Assembly (NCBI GenBank): GCA_902801425.1
Contig: CADCIQ010000041.1
Coordinates: 1-46,956 of the forward strand
Origin: an uncultured Bacteroidales bacterium
Lineage (GTDB): Bacteria > Bacteroidota > Bacteroidia > Bacteroidales > Bacteroidaceae
Direction: 5' to 3'
Length of the DNA: 46,956 bases
Of the stretch, positions 23,963 to 32,248 are shown piece after piece (position 1 is the first letter of the stretch; each line of letters opens with the position of its first letter). The notes beneath the pieces are model-generated. The model had not been told where the DNA came from. It saw only the letters and a list, made by a program, of their open reading frames with translations, and did not search any database. A program made the position numbers and the translations under genes.

Positions 23963-26845
23963 TTAACTCCTACTCACTTGCAATCCCATCTCGCTCAATG
24001 TCATATCAACGAAACGAGCGTTTGCATTCTGAGGGTTAGCGTTGAGAATCTGTCTGATACGAGCAGCTGCATCGGGATCTTTTGCCACCATATAGAGATA
24101 GCCGCCACCACCAGCACCAGGGAGCTTATAGCCGAGACAGAGGTCATCAACCATATCACTTATGGCCTTGACACCTGCGGGATTAGTACCACCGTCGATA
24201 GCCTGATTCTGTGCCCATGTCTTACGGATAGCCTTACCCAAGCCCACGAAATCGTTCCTTTGAATCGTCTCATAGAGATTAAGCGTGTGCTCCTTCATAT
24301 CACGCAAGAGAGCTATCTCATCGTGGTTGTTAAGGAACATCCTACGGACAATCTCAGCCAACAAGGTCTTTGCCGTGCGAGTGATGCCTGTGTAATAAAG
24401 AAGGTGACATTGACGATATTCTGGTTGGGTGTATAGCTCTGAAGGCAACCAATGAACCGTAGGGCTCTGGTCGAAGCCTCGCTTTGTCTGAAGAAGCTTG
24501 ATGCCCTGAAGCAAACCGCCAAACTGATCTTGCCAACCGCCACCTGTGGTAAGGAGCTGTTCGAGAACAAGCGTACGGCGACCTATCTCCTGCTTATCCC
24601 ATGCCAATCCGCAGAAATCATTCAGAGCGCCAAGCACAGTACTTGCAAGGATGCTGCTCGTGCCAAGTCCTGAGCCTGCAGGAATAGCCGAAAGCATGGT
24701 GAGCTCGATACCACAGCCAAACGCCTCCAACTGCTTTTCCAACGACTCAAACTTCTCTATGCAGAAGCCTGGTTGGAAACCGGCAAGCACAAGGGCCGCC
24801 TTCGGAATGGAGAAAGGAGAGCCAACGTGATAGAAATCGGCAAGTTCCTCATAGGTCTTAACGACCTCAGACGCGCCAAGGTCAATGCTTCGGAGAATGA
24901 TGTGATGCTCCTTGCAAGGCTTAACGTATGCCTGAAGAGGTGGCTGACCGTTCAGTTCAATGGCAAGATTGATAACATTTCCACCCTCCATCAGACAGTA
25001 AGGAGGGGTGTCTGTCCAGCCACCTGCAATGTCGATACGCACAGGCGACCTACCCCACACAATCTGATCGCCATAAACCGACATACGAGGTGATTTCTGA
25101 TTGGCAATCTCAGCCTTGACGGTCTCGGTAAGTCCCTGACGTAGAAGTCGGAATGCCTCCTGAGCCTCTGCCGTATCGTCCTCACCACGAAGTCGCTTCA
25201 CCTCGGCACGGAACATATTATCGTGCACTCGAGTGAGTAGCGGATTATCCTCGCCAATAGGCTTTGGAATAGCGATATTGTTAGCTGCAAAGTCCTGTGC
25301 CGCATCGCCCAGATCCGTCTGGAAGAACACGCTATGACGGTAATTCTCAGCAAGCGCAGGCCAACAAAGCGCACGGAAACGCTTTCTCTGAGCCGTCAGA
25401 CGACGAAGGTTAGCCTGAGAAGAGATTTGGTCAGCAGAGATACGGCGAGAGCTGCGGCCCCTCACCTGCCCTTCGGGCATCCTCTCCCCAAGGGGCGAGG
25501 AGGAAGTTAGAATTGATCCCTCAAAATCATCTCCATTAGCGGCAAAAGGTAACTTTTCCCTCGCCCCTTGGGGAGAGGATGCCCGAAGGGCAGGTGAGGG
25601 GCTGTAGCTGTCTGCGGCTTGCAGCATTTCTTTCAACACCTCCCCTATTTCCTCTTTACTTTCCACGACAGGGAACATCGGCGTGAACTGCAATTGCCCT
25701 GCAAACTTATCATTAAATCCGTAGGTTCGGACAGCATATCCTTTTTCTCCTATTGGAACAATATCGATACATTGTCCCGGCTGAAGACTTATCTCCCAGT
25801 CATTCTCAGGAACGCCGGTTATGACATTATCCCTCGTAAGCGACCATTTCTCACCTATCCATGAATTCTCTATCCAGATATTCTGGTTCTTGTCCGTTAG
25901 CATTATCTTTAGCTCAGAGTTCTGCACGAACAATGCAGGATGCGGTTTTCTGGAATGGTGCATTATCTCTCGCTGATCATTAACGATATTCTGAACGGCA
26001 AGGGTGGAAGATAGAATCTCGTGCGTTGTGCCATAATGGTAGAACTCGCCACCAGGCAGCGGAAGTATCGCTACTGAGAGCTGGCTCACCTCATCATCGG
26101 GAGTGGTAGGATCAGTACCCAAGCCGCATCCGAACTCAGAGTAGAGGTCGTATTCCCTTATGCTTCCGTCAGCATTAAGCGACTTATTCCTAAGCACTTG
26201 CATCGCCTTATCGGACAATAGCCAGATGCCGATATCAGTAAGGTAATAATGATTTTCAAGGAGCTGAGAGAGTGTCTGGACAGATGGCTTTTGCATCATG
26301 CACTTCAATATTCCCGGCTTCTCATGCGAAGAAACGAAGATGCCGTGGTCGCAAGCAATCTCAGGACCGAGCCAAAGGCCATAGCACACCACATCAGCAT
26401 CTGGTATCTCGCCAATAGGCTGAGTAGCACGGATATACACATCGCCACTCACGATCATAGTGCGGAGACTATCTGGTGCTACCGACATTATCTTCTCATA
26501 GAGAGGCACTTGAAGCGAAAGAAGGTCCTGAGACAAGCGCTGTCCTCTCTCCCAACGAAACACAGGGATAGGAGTAAGGATTTTTCCCGAAGGAGCATAC
26601 GCAGGAAGGCGACGACTCTGACCTCCAGCATGAAGGATAAGGCGCTTTTCCGCTTTCCCCTCGGTTGCCTGATTGTCATAGAACTCCGACTTCTCATACT
26701 CCTGCATTAGCCACGTTGTGCCACCGCCAGAACCAAGCTTTGCACCAACAGGATCGTTGGTGCAGAACCATTCCTCGTGAGACAATCCTGTGATATCGTG
26801 AAAACAGTCCACCAGATTAGGTGGGAGAGATAAAAGCTTCTTCAT
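23963..26845 (-). CDS. fkp: Bifunctional L-fucokinase / GDP-L-fucose pyrophosphorylase, with in-frame element A3
   Basis: A 960-residue Fkp, close to the Bacteroides length of about 950. It converts L-fucose to fucose-1-phosphate and then GDP-fucose for glycan and glycoprotein fucosylation. The N-terminal nucleotidyltransferase has LILHAGGQSRRLPAYAPSGK (about 68). The C-terminal GHMP kinase has the start GRSPVRIDIAGGWTDTPPYC, the ATP loop IPAGSGLGTSSILAST and GAGGGGYLYMVA. Residues about 415-463 are translated element A3, placed in the linker between the enzyme halves. It is upstream of the GSCFA gene in one operon. I see no clear promoter consensus before it. Confidence 0.95.
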   Translation of the reverse strand: MKKLLSLPPNLVDCFHDITGLSHEEWFCTNDPVGAKLGSGGGTTWLMQEYEKSEFYDNQATEGKAEKRLILHAGGQSRRLPAYAPSGKILTPIPVFRWERGQRLSQDLLSLQVPLYEKIMSVAPDSLRTMIVSGDVYIRATQPIGEIPDADVVCYGLWLGPEIACDHGIFVSSHEKPGILKCMMQKPSVQTLSQLLENHYYLTDIGIWLLSDKAMQVLRNKSLNADGSIREYDLYSEFGCGLGTDPTTPDDEVSQLSVAILPLPGGEFYHYGTTHEILSSTLAVQNIVNDQREIMHHSRKPHPALFVQNSELKIMLTDKNQNIWIENSWIGEKWSLTRDNVITGVPENDWEISLQPGQCIDIVPIGEKGYAVRTYGFNDKFAGQLQFTPMFPVVESKEEIGEVLKEMLQAADSYSPSPALRASSPQGAREKLPFAANGDDFEGSILTSSSPLGERMPEGQVRGRSSRRISADQISSQANLRRLTAQRKRFRALCWPALAENYRHSVFFQTDLGDAAQDFAANNIAIPKPIGEDNPLLTRVHDNMFRAEVKRLRGEDDTAEAQEAFRLLRQGLTETVKAEIANQKSPRMSVYGDQIVWGRSPVRIDIAGGWTDTPPYCLMEGGNVINLAIELNGQPPLQAYVKPCKEHHIILRSIDLGASEVVKTYEELADFYHVGSPFSIPKAALVLAGFQPGFCIEKFESLEKQLEAFGCGIELTMLSAIPAGSGLGTSSILASTVLGALNDFCGLAWDKQEIGRRTLVLEQLLTTGGGWQDQFGGLLQGIKLLQTKRGFDQSPTVHWLPSELYTQPEYRQCHLLYYTGITRTAKTLLAEIVRRMFLNNHDEIALLRDMKEHTLNLYETIQRNDFVGLGKAIRKTWAQNQAIDGGTNPAGVKAISDMVDDLCLGYKLPGAGGGGYLYMVAKDPDAAARIRQILNANPQNANARFVDMTLSEMGLQVSRS
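25457..25602. repeat. Palindromic element A3, in frame inside fkp
   Basis: 146 bp, the same length as A2. Its arms differ by matched changes (GCCCTTCGGGC and GCCCGAAGGGC mini-hairpins). The core is GAAGTTAGAATTGATCCC...GGTAACTTTTCCC. It has no stop in the fkp frame. Confidence 0.93.
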
Positions 26846-26907
26846 GGAAAAATACGAATTAGTTGTTTAGGAGAGGTAAATATAAATATGCACCTTTGGT
26901 GCTTGAA

Positions 26908-26996
26908 CTGACAATAATTACCAATCTACGCAATCTTTTTCCATTATTTTTATTTTTTATTGGGTAAAGATTGGTAAGATTGGTAATTATTGTCAG
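26908..26996. repeat. Palindrome J upstream of fkp
   Basis: CTGACAATAATTACCAATC (26908-26926) and its exact complement (26978-26996) form a 19-bp stem. The arms continue as short GATTGGTAA-like direct units. The gap between rpsO and fkp (26846-27108) holds no gene. Confidence 0.8.
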
Positions 26997-27052
26997 TTAA
27001 AAGCAACTTGTTGCTAATCTTTCCAAACTCTTCGAACTGTCGTTAAATAAAA

Positions 27053-27100
27053 AAATTACGAATTACTTCGTTACTTGGTAATTTGTAATTCGTAATTTGT
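27053..27100. repeat. AT-rich inverted repeat after rpsO
   Basis: ATTACGAATTAC and GTAATTCGTAAT are complementary, with further TAATTTGTA units. It lies just beyond the rpsO stop and may help to end that transcript. Confidence 0.5.
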
Positions 27101-27108
27101 ACTTGATC

Positions 27109-27378
27109 TTACTTACGGAGACCGAGAGCCTTGATGATAGCACGGTAGCGGTTGATGTCACGATCCTTGAGGTAATCGAGGAGTGCACGACGCTTACCTA
27201 CGAGCATTGTAAGACTACGAGCAGTCTTGTAATCCTTGTGGTTAACCTTAAGGTGCTCTGTGAGGTGCTTGATACGGAATGTGAAGAGAGCAATCTGGCT
27301 CTCTGCAGAACCTGTGTCAGTAGCTGACTTACCGTACTGACCGAAGATCTCAGTCTTCTTGGCTGAATCTAAATACAT
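27109..27378 (-). CDS. rpsO: 30S ribosomal protein S15
   Basis: An 89-residue S15, the normal length. It has the typical GSAESQIALFTFRIKHLTEH, the rRNA-binding HKDYKTARSLTMLVGKRRAL and LLDYLKDRDINRYRAIIKALGLRK. It binds the central domain of 16S rRNA early in 30S assembly. Monocistronic, with its own promoter. Confidence 0.98.
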   Translation of the reverse strand: MYLDSAKKTEIFGQYGKSATDTGSAESQIALFTFRIKHLTEHLKVNHKDYKTARSLTMLVGKRRALLDYLKDRDINRYRAIIKALGLRK

Positions 27379-27500
27379 AATGTAAAAGAAAATTTTATGT
27401 GATTAATAATTAATTGATTATTACATCCTTCTGATGCATAACGTCTAATCACTGACGCGGTTTGCAATCATCGAATGCAGCAAATTTTCATTTGCGGGTG
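27379..27500 (-). promoter_or_regulatory. rpsO leader, candidate S15 autoregulation site
   Basis: Between the promoter and ATG lies a leader of about 115 bases with GCAAATGAAAATTTGC near its start. S15 often represses its own mRNA by binding a leader structure in other phyla. Length is compatible, but I see no known motif. Confidence 0.3.
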
Positions 27501-27508
27501 CAAAGGTA
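27501..27508 (-). promoter_or_regulatory. rpsO promoter -7 box
   Basis: TACCTTTG on the minus strand, followed by CA; AT-rich sequence upstream. Confidence 0.65.
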
Positions 27509-27595
27509 CTAATTTTTCCTCAAAATAAAGAACATAGAATTGACATTTTCGCGAATCAATACGCAATTTTAACATTTCAGTCTAGTTCTATCACC

Positions 27596-28105
27596 TTATT
27601 CAACTTTCGGAAGTAGTATCTCCTTCAACGGAATCATGACAAAATCTCGTTGTTCCATCAACGAATGGGGAATGGTGAGTTGAGGGGTATTGATATGAAG
27701 ATCATCATAGAGGAGAATATCAATATCAATAATTCTGTCGTGATATTCCCCGTTTGTGGATTTCATAGTTCTACCCATTTCGCGCTCTATTTCCTGTGTT
27801 TTGGTAAGAACTTCGAACGGATCAAGGGAAGTTTCCATACAGATAGCGGCATTAACAAATGAGTTGTCCGATTGGAATCCCCAAGGCTCAGTTTCAAGAA
27901 AAGCAGACTGACGTAGCAATACGCCAATCTGCTCTTCCATTAATTTTATAGCCTTATTCAAGTTTTCACGCTTGTTGCCAAGGTTAGAGCCGAGAGAGAA
28001 ATAGACGAGGTGAGAAGAAATACGGCCTCTCCCCCCGCCCTCCCCCGTAGGGAGGGAGCCGGAATGCTCAAAGGCTTCAATAACCTTTTTCTGCTCTTTG
28101 CTCAT
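27596..28105 (-). CDS. folK: HPPK (6-hydroxymethyl-dihydropterin pyrophosphokinase), N-terminus extended by repeat
   Basis: A 169-residue HPPK of folate synthesis, transferring pyrophosphate from ATP to hydroxymethyl-dihydropterin. Motifs are YFSLGSNLGNKRENL, FLETEPWGFQSDNSFVNAAI and DIDILLYDDLHINTPQLTIPH. Residues about 14-28 (GSLPTGEGGGRGR) come from a half-element of family B and replace or extend the native N-terminus. The start overlaps the upstream flavodoxin-like gene by four bases (ATGA). It is the last gene of the ftsX operon. Confidence 0.95.
   Translation of the reverse strand: MSKEQKKVIEAFEHSGSLPTGEGGGRGRISSHLVYFSLGSNLGNKRENLNKAIKLMEEQIGVLLRQSAFLETEPWGFQSDNSFVNAAICMETSLDPFEVLTKTQEIEREMGRTMKSTNGEYHDRIIDIDILLYDDLHINTPQLTIPHSLMEQRDFVMIPLKEILLPKVE
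28023..28063. repeat. Half-element B1 in the folK coding region
   Basis: GGCCTCTCCCCCCGCCCTCC then CCCGTAGGGAGGGAGCCGG is one arm of the B family with no second arm nearby. It is read in the folK frame as GSLPTGEGGGRGR, the same frame as in the open region upstream of the DUF3098 gene. Confidence 0.85.
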
Positions 28106-28614
28106 AAATCTATTTTCTCCAATGATTTGAAATCAACATAGTCAAACTTTTTGCCGTATATGGCAAGAATGGTCTTTGCCTCGGCATTAAGCTTTTCCTC
28201 TGGCATCTTCGAGATCTTCCAATGGATTACAGAAAGCATCATCCTATGCTTAAGAGTCAGATTGCTGTAATCAATAGCACCACGGAGATGGAATATCTGC
28301 GATTCATCATAGAGATGCGCTGGCACTCTGGCCTTTATAGAACGACGGATATAGTCAATATTCTCAGGATCAGCAGGATCAACCATACCAACCGTAATGA
28401 TTGTAAGCTTTTGATTTGGCGACATCCTACTGACAGTCTTTCTCAATCCCAAGACACTCCCGGCAAAAAGAGCACCCATATAGATAACCCTGTCATACTT
28501 CGCAATATCCTTTGCATCCTTGAAGGCTACGGCTTCAATACCCGTAATCTCCGACAAGTGCTCTGCATATCGCTTTGTAGAGCCATACAGACTACCATAA
28601 ATGATGATTTGCAT
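28102..28614 (-). CDS. Flavodoxin-fold protein
   Basis: A 170-residue protein starting MQIIIYGSLYGSTKRYAEHL, the FMN phosphate loop of flavodoxins (G-S-x-Y-G-S-T-K), with YDRVIYMGALFAGSVLGLRK in the position of the second FMN loop. It resembles flavodoxin/menaquinone-type protoporphyrinogen oxidase (HemG) proteins more than electron-transfer flavodoxins, but the substrate is not certain. The ATG at 28614 is preceded by AGAAGGAT; the open frame upstream to 28644 is repeat sequence. It overlaps folK by four bases. Confidence 0.8.
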   Translation of the reverse strand: MQIIIYGSLYGSTKRYAEHLSEITGIEAVAFKDAKDIAKYDRVIYMGALFAGSVLGLRKTVSRMSPNQKLTIITVGMVDPADPENIDYIRRSIKARVPAHLYDESQIFHLRGAIDYSNLTLKHRMMLSVIHWKISKMPEEKLNAEAKTILAIYGKKFDYVDFKSLEKIDL

Positions 28615-28668
28615 ATCCTTCTGAATCCTCCCTTCCACCTCCACGGGGGAAGGGCTGGGGTTAGGGGG

Positions 28669-29865
28669 TTAGTCGTTTATAATCAGCATCGCATCACCGA
28701 AACAGCCAAACTTATAGCCGTTTTCGAGAGCAAGCTTATAACCCTTCATCACGAGGTCATAGCCACCGAAGGCAGCAATCTCCATTACCATAGGAGATTC
28801 TGACTGATAGAAGTTAGCCATCATACAGTCGGCAAGTCCGAAATCGTATGGAGGGAAGATGAACTTATTTGTCCAGCCCTCAAACTCCTTCATCATACCG
28901 TCAGTACCAACGGCACTTTCAGTAGCCTTCACAACGCTTGTACCGATAGCACAAACATGATGACCGGCAAGCTTTGTCTCATTTACAAGCTTACAAGCCT
29001 CCGCTGAGATATACATCTCCTCAGAGTCCATCTTATGCTTTGTAAGATCCTCAACCTCAATCTCATGGAAGTTGCCGAGACCACAATGGAGAGTGATGAA
29101 TGCCTTGTTGATACCGACAATCTCCATCTTCTTCATCATCTCGCGAGAGAAGTGAAGACCAGTAGCAGGAGCAGTTACAGCACCCTCATTCTTTGCAAAG
29201 ATACACTGGAAATCATCAAGATCCTCTTCTGAAACCACACGGTCCTTCTTGCCGTCTGGTCCCTTGTGCTCCAGAATATAGCGAGGAAGTGGAGCCTCAC
29301 CTAATTTATATAGCTCGCGCTTGAACTCATCATGAGGACACTCGTAGAGGAAACGGAGGGTACGACCACGGCTTGTGGTGTTGTCGATAACCTCGGCAAC
29401 CATAGTGTTGGTGTCATCAAAGAAGAGTTTATTGCCGATACGAATCTTTCTTGCAGGTTCAACAAGAACATCCCAAAGACGCATCTCAGCATTCAGTTCA
29501 CGAAGAAGGAATACCTCAATCTTTGCGTCAGTCTTCTCCTTGGTACCCCAGAGACGAGCTGGGAACACTTTTGTATCGTTGAAAATGAATGTGTCGCCCT
29601 CGGTGAAGAAATCCACGATGTCCTTACACATAATGAACTGCTTCTTGCCATTAGCATCGAGGACAGGCTTACCCTTAGCGTCGGTCTTGTACATCTCGAT
29701 GGTCTGTGACTTCTTATGAAGAACCATCAGACGAGCCTCATCAGGACGTTTGAGAGTAAATGTTGTAGTTTCGCCTGCTGAATTAGTTACAGTACGCTCG
29801 ATGGAGTGTGGGTAGATAGCTACCTGACTCTCCGGGAGCTTGAATTTGAAATTAGAAAGTTTCAT
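28669..29865 (-). CDS. queA: S-adenosylmethionine:tRNA ribosyltransferase-isomerase
   Basis: A 398-residue QueA making epoxyqueuosine in tRNA by transfer of the ribosyl group of SAM. It begins MKLSNFKFKLPESQVAIYP and has DTFIFNDTKVFPARLWG, APLPRYI, AVTAPATGLHFS, HCGLGNFHEIEVEDL and GGYDLVMKGYKLALENGYKFGCFGDAM. It is longer than most (about 345) through an extra segment at about 55-80, which I believe is usual in Bacteroidetes. It lies in the ftsX-uppP-truB operon, following truB across element B2. Confidence 0.96.
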   Translation of the reverse strand: MKLSNFKFKLPESQVAIYPHSIERTVTNSAGETTTFTLKRPDEARLMVLHKKSQTIEMYKTDAKGKPVLDANGKKQFIMCKDIVDFFTEGDTFIFNDTKVFPARLWGTKEKTDAKIEVFLLRELNAEMRLWDVLVEPARKIRIGNKLFFDDTNTMVAEVIDNTTSRGRTLRFLYECPHDEFKRELYKLGEAPLPRYILEHKGPDGKKDRVVSEEDLDDFQCIFAKNEGAVTAPATGLHFSREMMKKMEIVGINKAFITLHCGLGNFHEIEVEDLTKHKMDSEEMYISAEACKLVNETKLAGHHVCAIGTSVVKATESAVGTDGMMKEFEGWTNKFIFPPYDFGLADCMMANFYQSESPMVMEIAAFGGYDLVMKGYKLALENGYKFGCFGDAMLIIND

Positions 29866-29899
29866 CTATATTTATAAAACAAAGTAATAACAAAACTAC

Positions 29900-30071
29900 G
29901 GCCTCTCCCCCCGCTTTGCACATACTCCGATGTTATCAACATCGGACTTCCCTCCGTAGGGAGGGAGCCGATTCGCTAATGAGGAGATTAGCATTTTCTA
30001 TTGTATATTTTTTGACGAAGCCCCTTCGCTCTCCGGCTCCCTCTCTACGGGAGAGGGCGGGGGGAGAGGCC
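29900..30071. repeat. Palindromic element B2, supplies the truB C-terminus (with nested N2)
   Basis: GGCCTCTCCCCCCG... and ...CGGGGGGAGAGGCC arms, with GGAGCCG/CGGCTCC inner pairs. The left arm is split by the nested hairpin at 29914-29949. The right arm overlaps the last 25 codons of truB, including its stop, and the whole fills the truB-queA gap. Confidence 0.92.
29914..29949 (-). repeat. Nested mini-hairpin N2 inside element B2
   Basis: A 36-base copy, the exact complement of N3. Stem TCCGATGTT/AACATCGGA, 9 bp. It separates CCCCCCG from CCCTCCGTAGG, which are contiguous in B1. Confidence 0.88.
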
Positions 30072-30912
30072 TCTTCTTTCTCTTTTTGTTCTTTTTCTTG
30101 CCTGTTCCCGGAGGATTCTGCACGCATTCTATATATGGAGCAACCTCCTGAGCATCAAGCCATTCCTGAAAATTATCAATTGTATGGCAATCTTCTATTC
30201 TCACATCACCGAGACGGGTTCTGCAAAGTGCCGTGAGATAAGCACCACTACCCAGAGCTTCGCCAATGTCACGGGCAAGAGAACGGATGTAAGTGCCTTT
30301 TCCGCACACCACCCTGATGCTTGCCTGTTTCAGTTCATCGTTATAGTCAAGAAGCTCTATCTCATCAACTCTTACCTGCTTTGCCTGAAGCTCAACCTCC
30401 TTATCCTTTCGTGCAAGCTCGTAGGCACGCTTTCCGTTCACGTTGCAAGCAGAAAAGACAGGTGGCACCTGCATTATATCGCCGACAAACTGCTTCAGAG
30501 CCTCTTCTACCTTCTCTCTTGTGATATGATTCTTTGGATAGGTATGGTCAACCGTATATTCCATGTCATAGCTTGGAGTAGTGGCACCAAACTGCAACGT
30601 GGCGGTATATTCCTTATCGTTAAGCTGAAGCGACTCTATCTGCTTGGTAGCCTTACCAGTACAGAGAATCAGCACACCTGTAGCAAGAGGATCGAGAGTT
30701 CCTGCATGACCAGTCTTCACTCTCTTTACATCCACCCTTTGCGAGATGCGAGTACGCACGAAGGCAAGTGCCCCGAAGCTCGACATTCGGTAAGGCTTGT
30801 TGAAGTAGATAAACTCTCCTTGCTGGAAATCAAGAGGCCCCTCACCTGCCCTATGGGCATCCTCTCCCCAAGGGGCGAGGTTGGAATTACCTTCTTTCGC
30901 TTGTTTGAGCAT
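29998..30912 (-). CDS. truB: tRNA pseudouridine-55 synthase; both ends made of palindromic repeats
   Basis: A 304-residue TruB, which isomerises U55 of the tRNA T-loop. The catalytic aspartate is in KTGHAGTLDPLATGVL. GEFIYFNKPYRMSSFGALAF opens the conserved part. The first 30 or so residues (LAPWGEDAHRAGEGP) are translated element A4, whose core provides the ATG at 30912 and an A-rich leader. No other ATG exists before the conserved region. The last 20-25 residues (RPLPPPSPVEREPESEGASS) are translated element B2. It lies between uppP and queA in the operon. Confidence 0.95.
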   Translation of the reverse strand: MLKQAKEGNSNLAPWGEDAHRAGEGPLDFQQGEFIYFNKPYRMSSFGALAFVRTRISQRVDVKRVKTGHAGTLDPLATGVLILCTGKATKQIESLQLNDKEYTATLQFGATTPSYDMEYTVDHTYPKNHITREKVEEALKQFVGDIMQVPPVFSACNVNGKRAYELARKDKEVELQAKQVRVDEIELLDYNDELKQASIRVVCGKGTYIRSLARDIGEALGSGAYLTALCRTRLGDVRIEDCHTIDNFQEWLDAQEVAPYIECVQNPPGTGKKKNKKRKKRPLPPPSPVEREPESEGASSKNIQ

Positions 30913-30994
30913 TTAATATTTAATTGTTAATTGAAAAATACTAACTTCCCCCTCGCCCCTTGGGGAGAGGGTGTCCATAGGACAGGTGAGGGGC
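30837..30994. repeat. Palindromic element A4, contains the truB start codon
   Basis: Arms GCCCCTCACCTGCCCTATGG... and ...GGACAGGTGAGGGGC. The core is inverted relative to A1-A3 (its complement shows GGAAGTTAGTA) and altered in the middle, where the truB ATG (30910-30912) lies. It fills the uppP-truB gap. Confidence 0.92.
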
Positions 30995-31003
30995 TTTTTA
31001 TTT

Positions 31004-31837
31004 TTACAATGTGCTACAATACAGCGCGATAGCACCAACTATAGCACAATAGATGGCAAAGTAAATGAGCTTACACTTCTTAACGAGGGCAATCATCCAC
31101 TTACAAGCTATACATCCGCTGATGAAGGCTGCAATAAAGCCAACAATAAGAGAACTTGTAGGTACTACTGCCATCTCACCTCCATGCTCTGCAATATATT
31201 CAGCAGAAGGAGCAAACATGTGCTTGAAGTCCAAGAGAGCCTCACCAAGAATTGGCGGGATTACCATCAGGAATGAGAACTGTGCGAGGTTCTTGCGACT
31301 ATTGCCAAGGAGAAGTCCTGTTGCGATAGTTGAGCCTGAACGTGAAAGACCAGGGAGAACGGCACAAGCCTGAGCAACACCTATGATAAATGCGTGAAGA
31401 GGAGATATCTTATCCTTCTCTCTTGGCTGATAGAAGTGTGTGAGGGCAAGAAGCAGAGATGTTACGAGCAAACAACAGCCCACTACGACAATTACATTAT
31501 CACCATAGAGAGATTCGATATAGTCCTTGAAGAAGAGTCCCACAACACCTACAGGTATCATAGAAATCAAGATGTTGATAACGTATTTCTGCTCATCGTT
31601 CATAGAACCATTGAAACGGAACAATCCTGCGAAGATCCACATCACCTCACGCCACAGAATGACGAGCGTGCTGAGAACCGTAGCAACGTGAACAACGATA
31701 TCGAATGTAAGTCCGCCTGCCTCAGCTTCAGGACCGAGAATTATCTTACCCAACTCCAGATGTCCGCTTGAACTAACTGGAAGATACTCTGTAAAACCCT
31801 GGACAAGACCAAGGATCAATGCCTGTAACTCGTTCAT
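31004..31837 (-). CDS. uppP: Undecaprenyl-diphosphatase
   Basis: A 277-residue BacA/UppP integral membrane phosphatase recycling undecaprenyl pyrophosphate for peptidoglycan and glycan export. It has the active-site motif [14 protein letters not shown] (about 16) and [18 protein letters not shown] (about 160). About eight TM helices. The start directly abuts the stop of the DUF3098 gene. Its place with ftsX and truB is a conserved Bacteroidetes order. Confidence 0.97.
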   Translation of the reverse strand: MNELQALILGLVQGFTEYLPVSSSGHLELGKIILGPEAEAGGLTFDIVVHVATVLSTLVILWREVMWIFAGLFRFNGSMNDEQKYVINILISMIPVGVVGLFFKDYIESLYGDNVIVVVGCCLLVTSLLLALTHFYQPREKDKISPLHAFIIGVAQACAVLPGLSRSGSTIATGLLLGNSRKNLAQFSFLMVIPPILGEALLDFKHMFAPSAEYIAEHGGEMAVVPTSSLIVGFIAAFISGCIACKWMIALVKKCKLIYFAIYCAIVGAIALYCSTL

Positions 31838-32068
31838 TTACTTCTGCTTTGGGCGGTACATAATGCCCGCGATTATTGAAACGAAACCAACGAAGCAAAC
31901 AACAGGAGCTACCTTGATGCGCATCGCACTAAAAATCTCAGGATTGTACTGGGTGGTATCTGAGCTTGCACCACTCATCATCACGAATCCTATTACCACA
32001 ATCACCATGCTTATGGCAAGCATGATGAAATTAATTTTGCCTAAGGCTAAATTCTTTTTTTCTTCCAT
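31838..32068 (-). CDS. DUF3098 small membrane protein
   Basis: A 76-residue protein (MEEKKNLALGKINFIMLAIS...) with two TM helices (about 12-34 and 50-70) and the family stretch FVMMSGASSDTTQYNPEIFS. Unknown function; always next to ftsX/uppP as I recall, so perhaps related to division or the envelope. The frame is open further upstream to 32134, where it reads element B3 (GSLPTREGGGRGR); the family start MEEKKNLALGK is preferred. Confidence 0.88.
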   Translation of the reverse strand: MEEKKNLALGKINFIMLAISMVIVVIGFVMMSGASSDTTQYNPEIFSAMRIKVAPVVCFVGFVSIIAGIMYRPKQK

Positions 32069-32079
32069 AAAAGAATGAC

Positions 32080-32243
32080 GGCCTCTCCCCCCACCCTCCC
32101 TCGTAGGGAGGGAGCCGATTCGCGAACGGGGCATCAGCCATTTATCAATTTTTATATTGTATTTTTTCTAACTCATTTTACTTTCGCCTTCCACCCTTCG
32201 CCTTCCGGCTCCCTCCCTACGGGGGAGGGCGGGGGGAGAGGCC
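32080..32243. repeat. Palindromic element B3 in the ftsX-DUF3098 gap
   Basis: Arms GGCCTCTCCCCCCACCCTCC... and ...GGCGGGGGGAGAGGCC, with the inner CGTAGGGAGGGAGCCG / CGGCTCCCTCCCTACG pair. It occupies nearly all of the 180 bases between the two genes. Confidence 0.9.
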
Positions 32244-32248
32244 GCTCC

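Noticed and set aside
28636-28671. Full palindromic element between queA and the flavodoxin-like gene
   Set aside because: Only a short G-rich piece resembling half of element C is present; no opposite arm was found.
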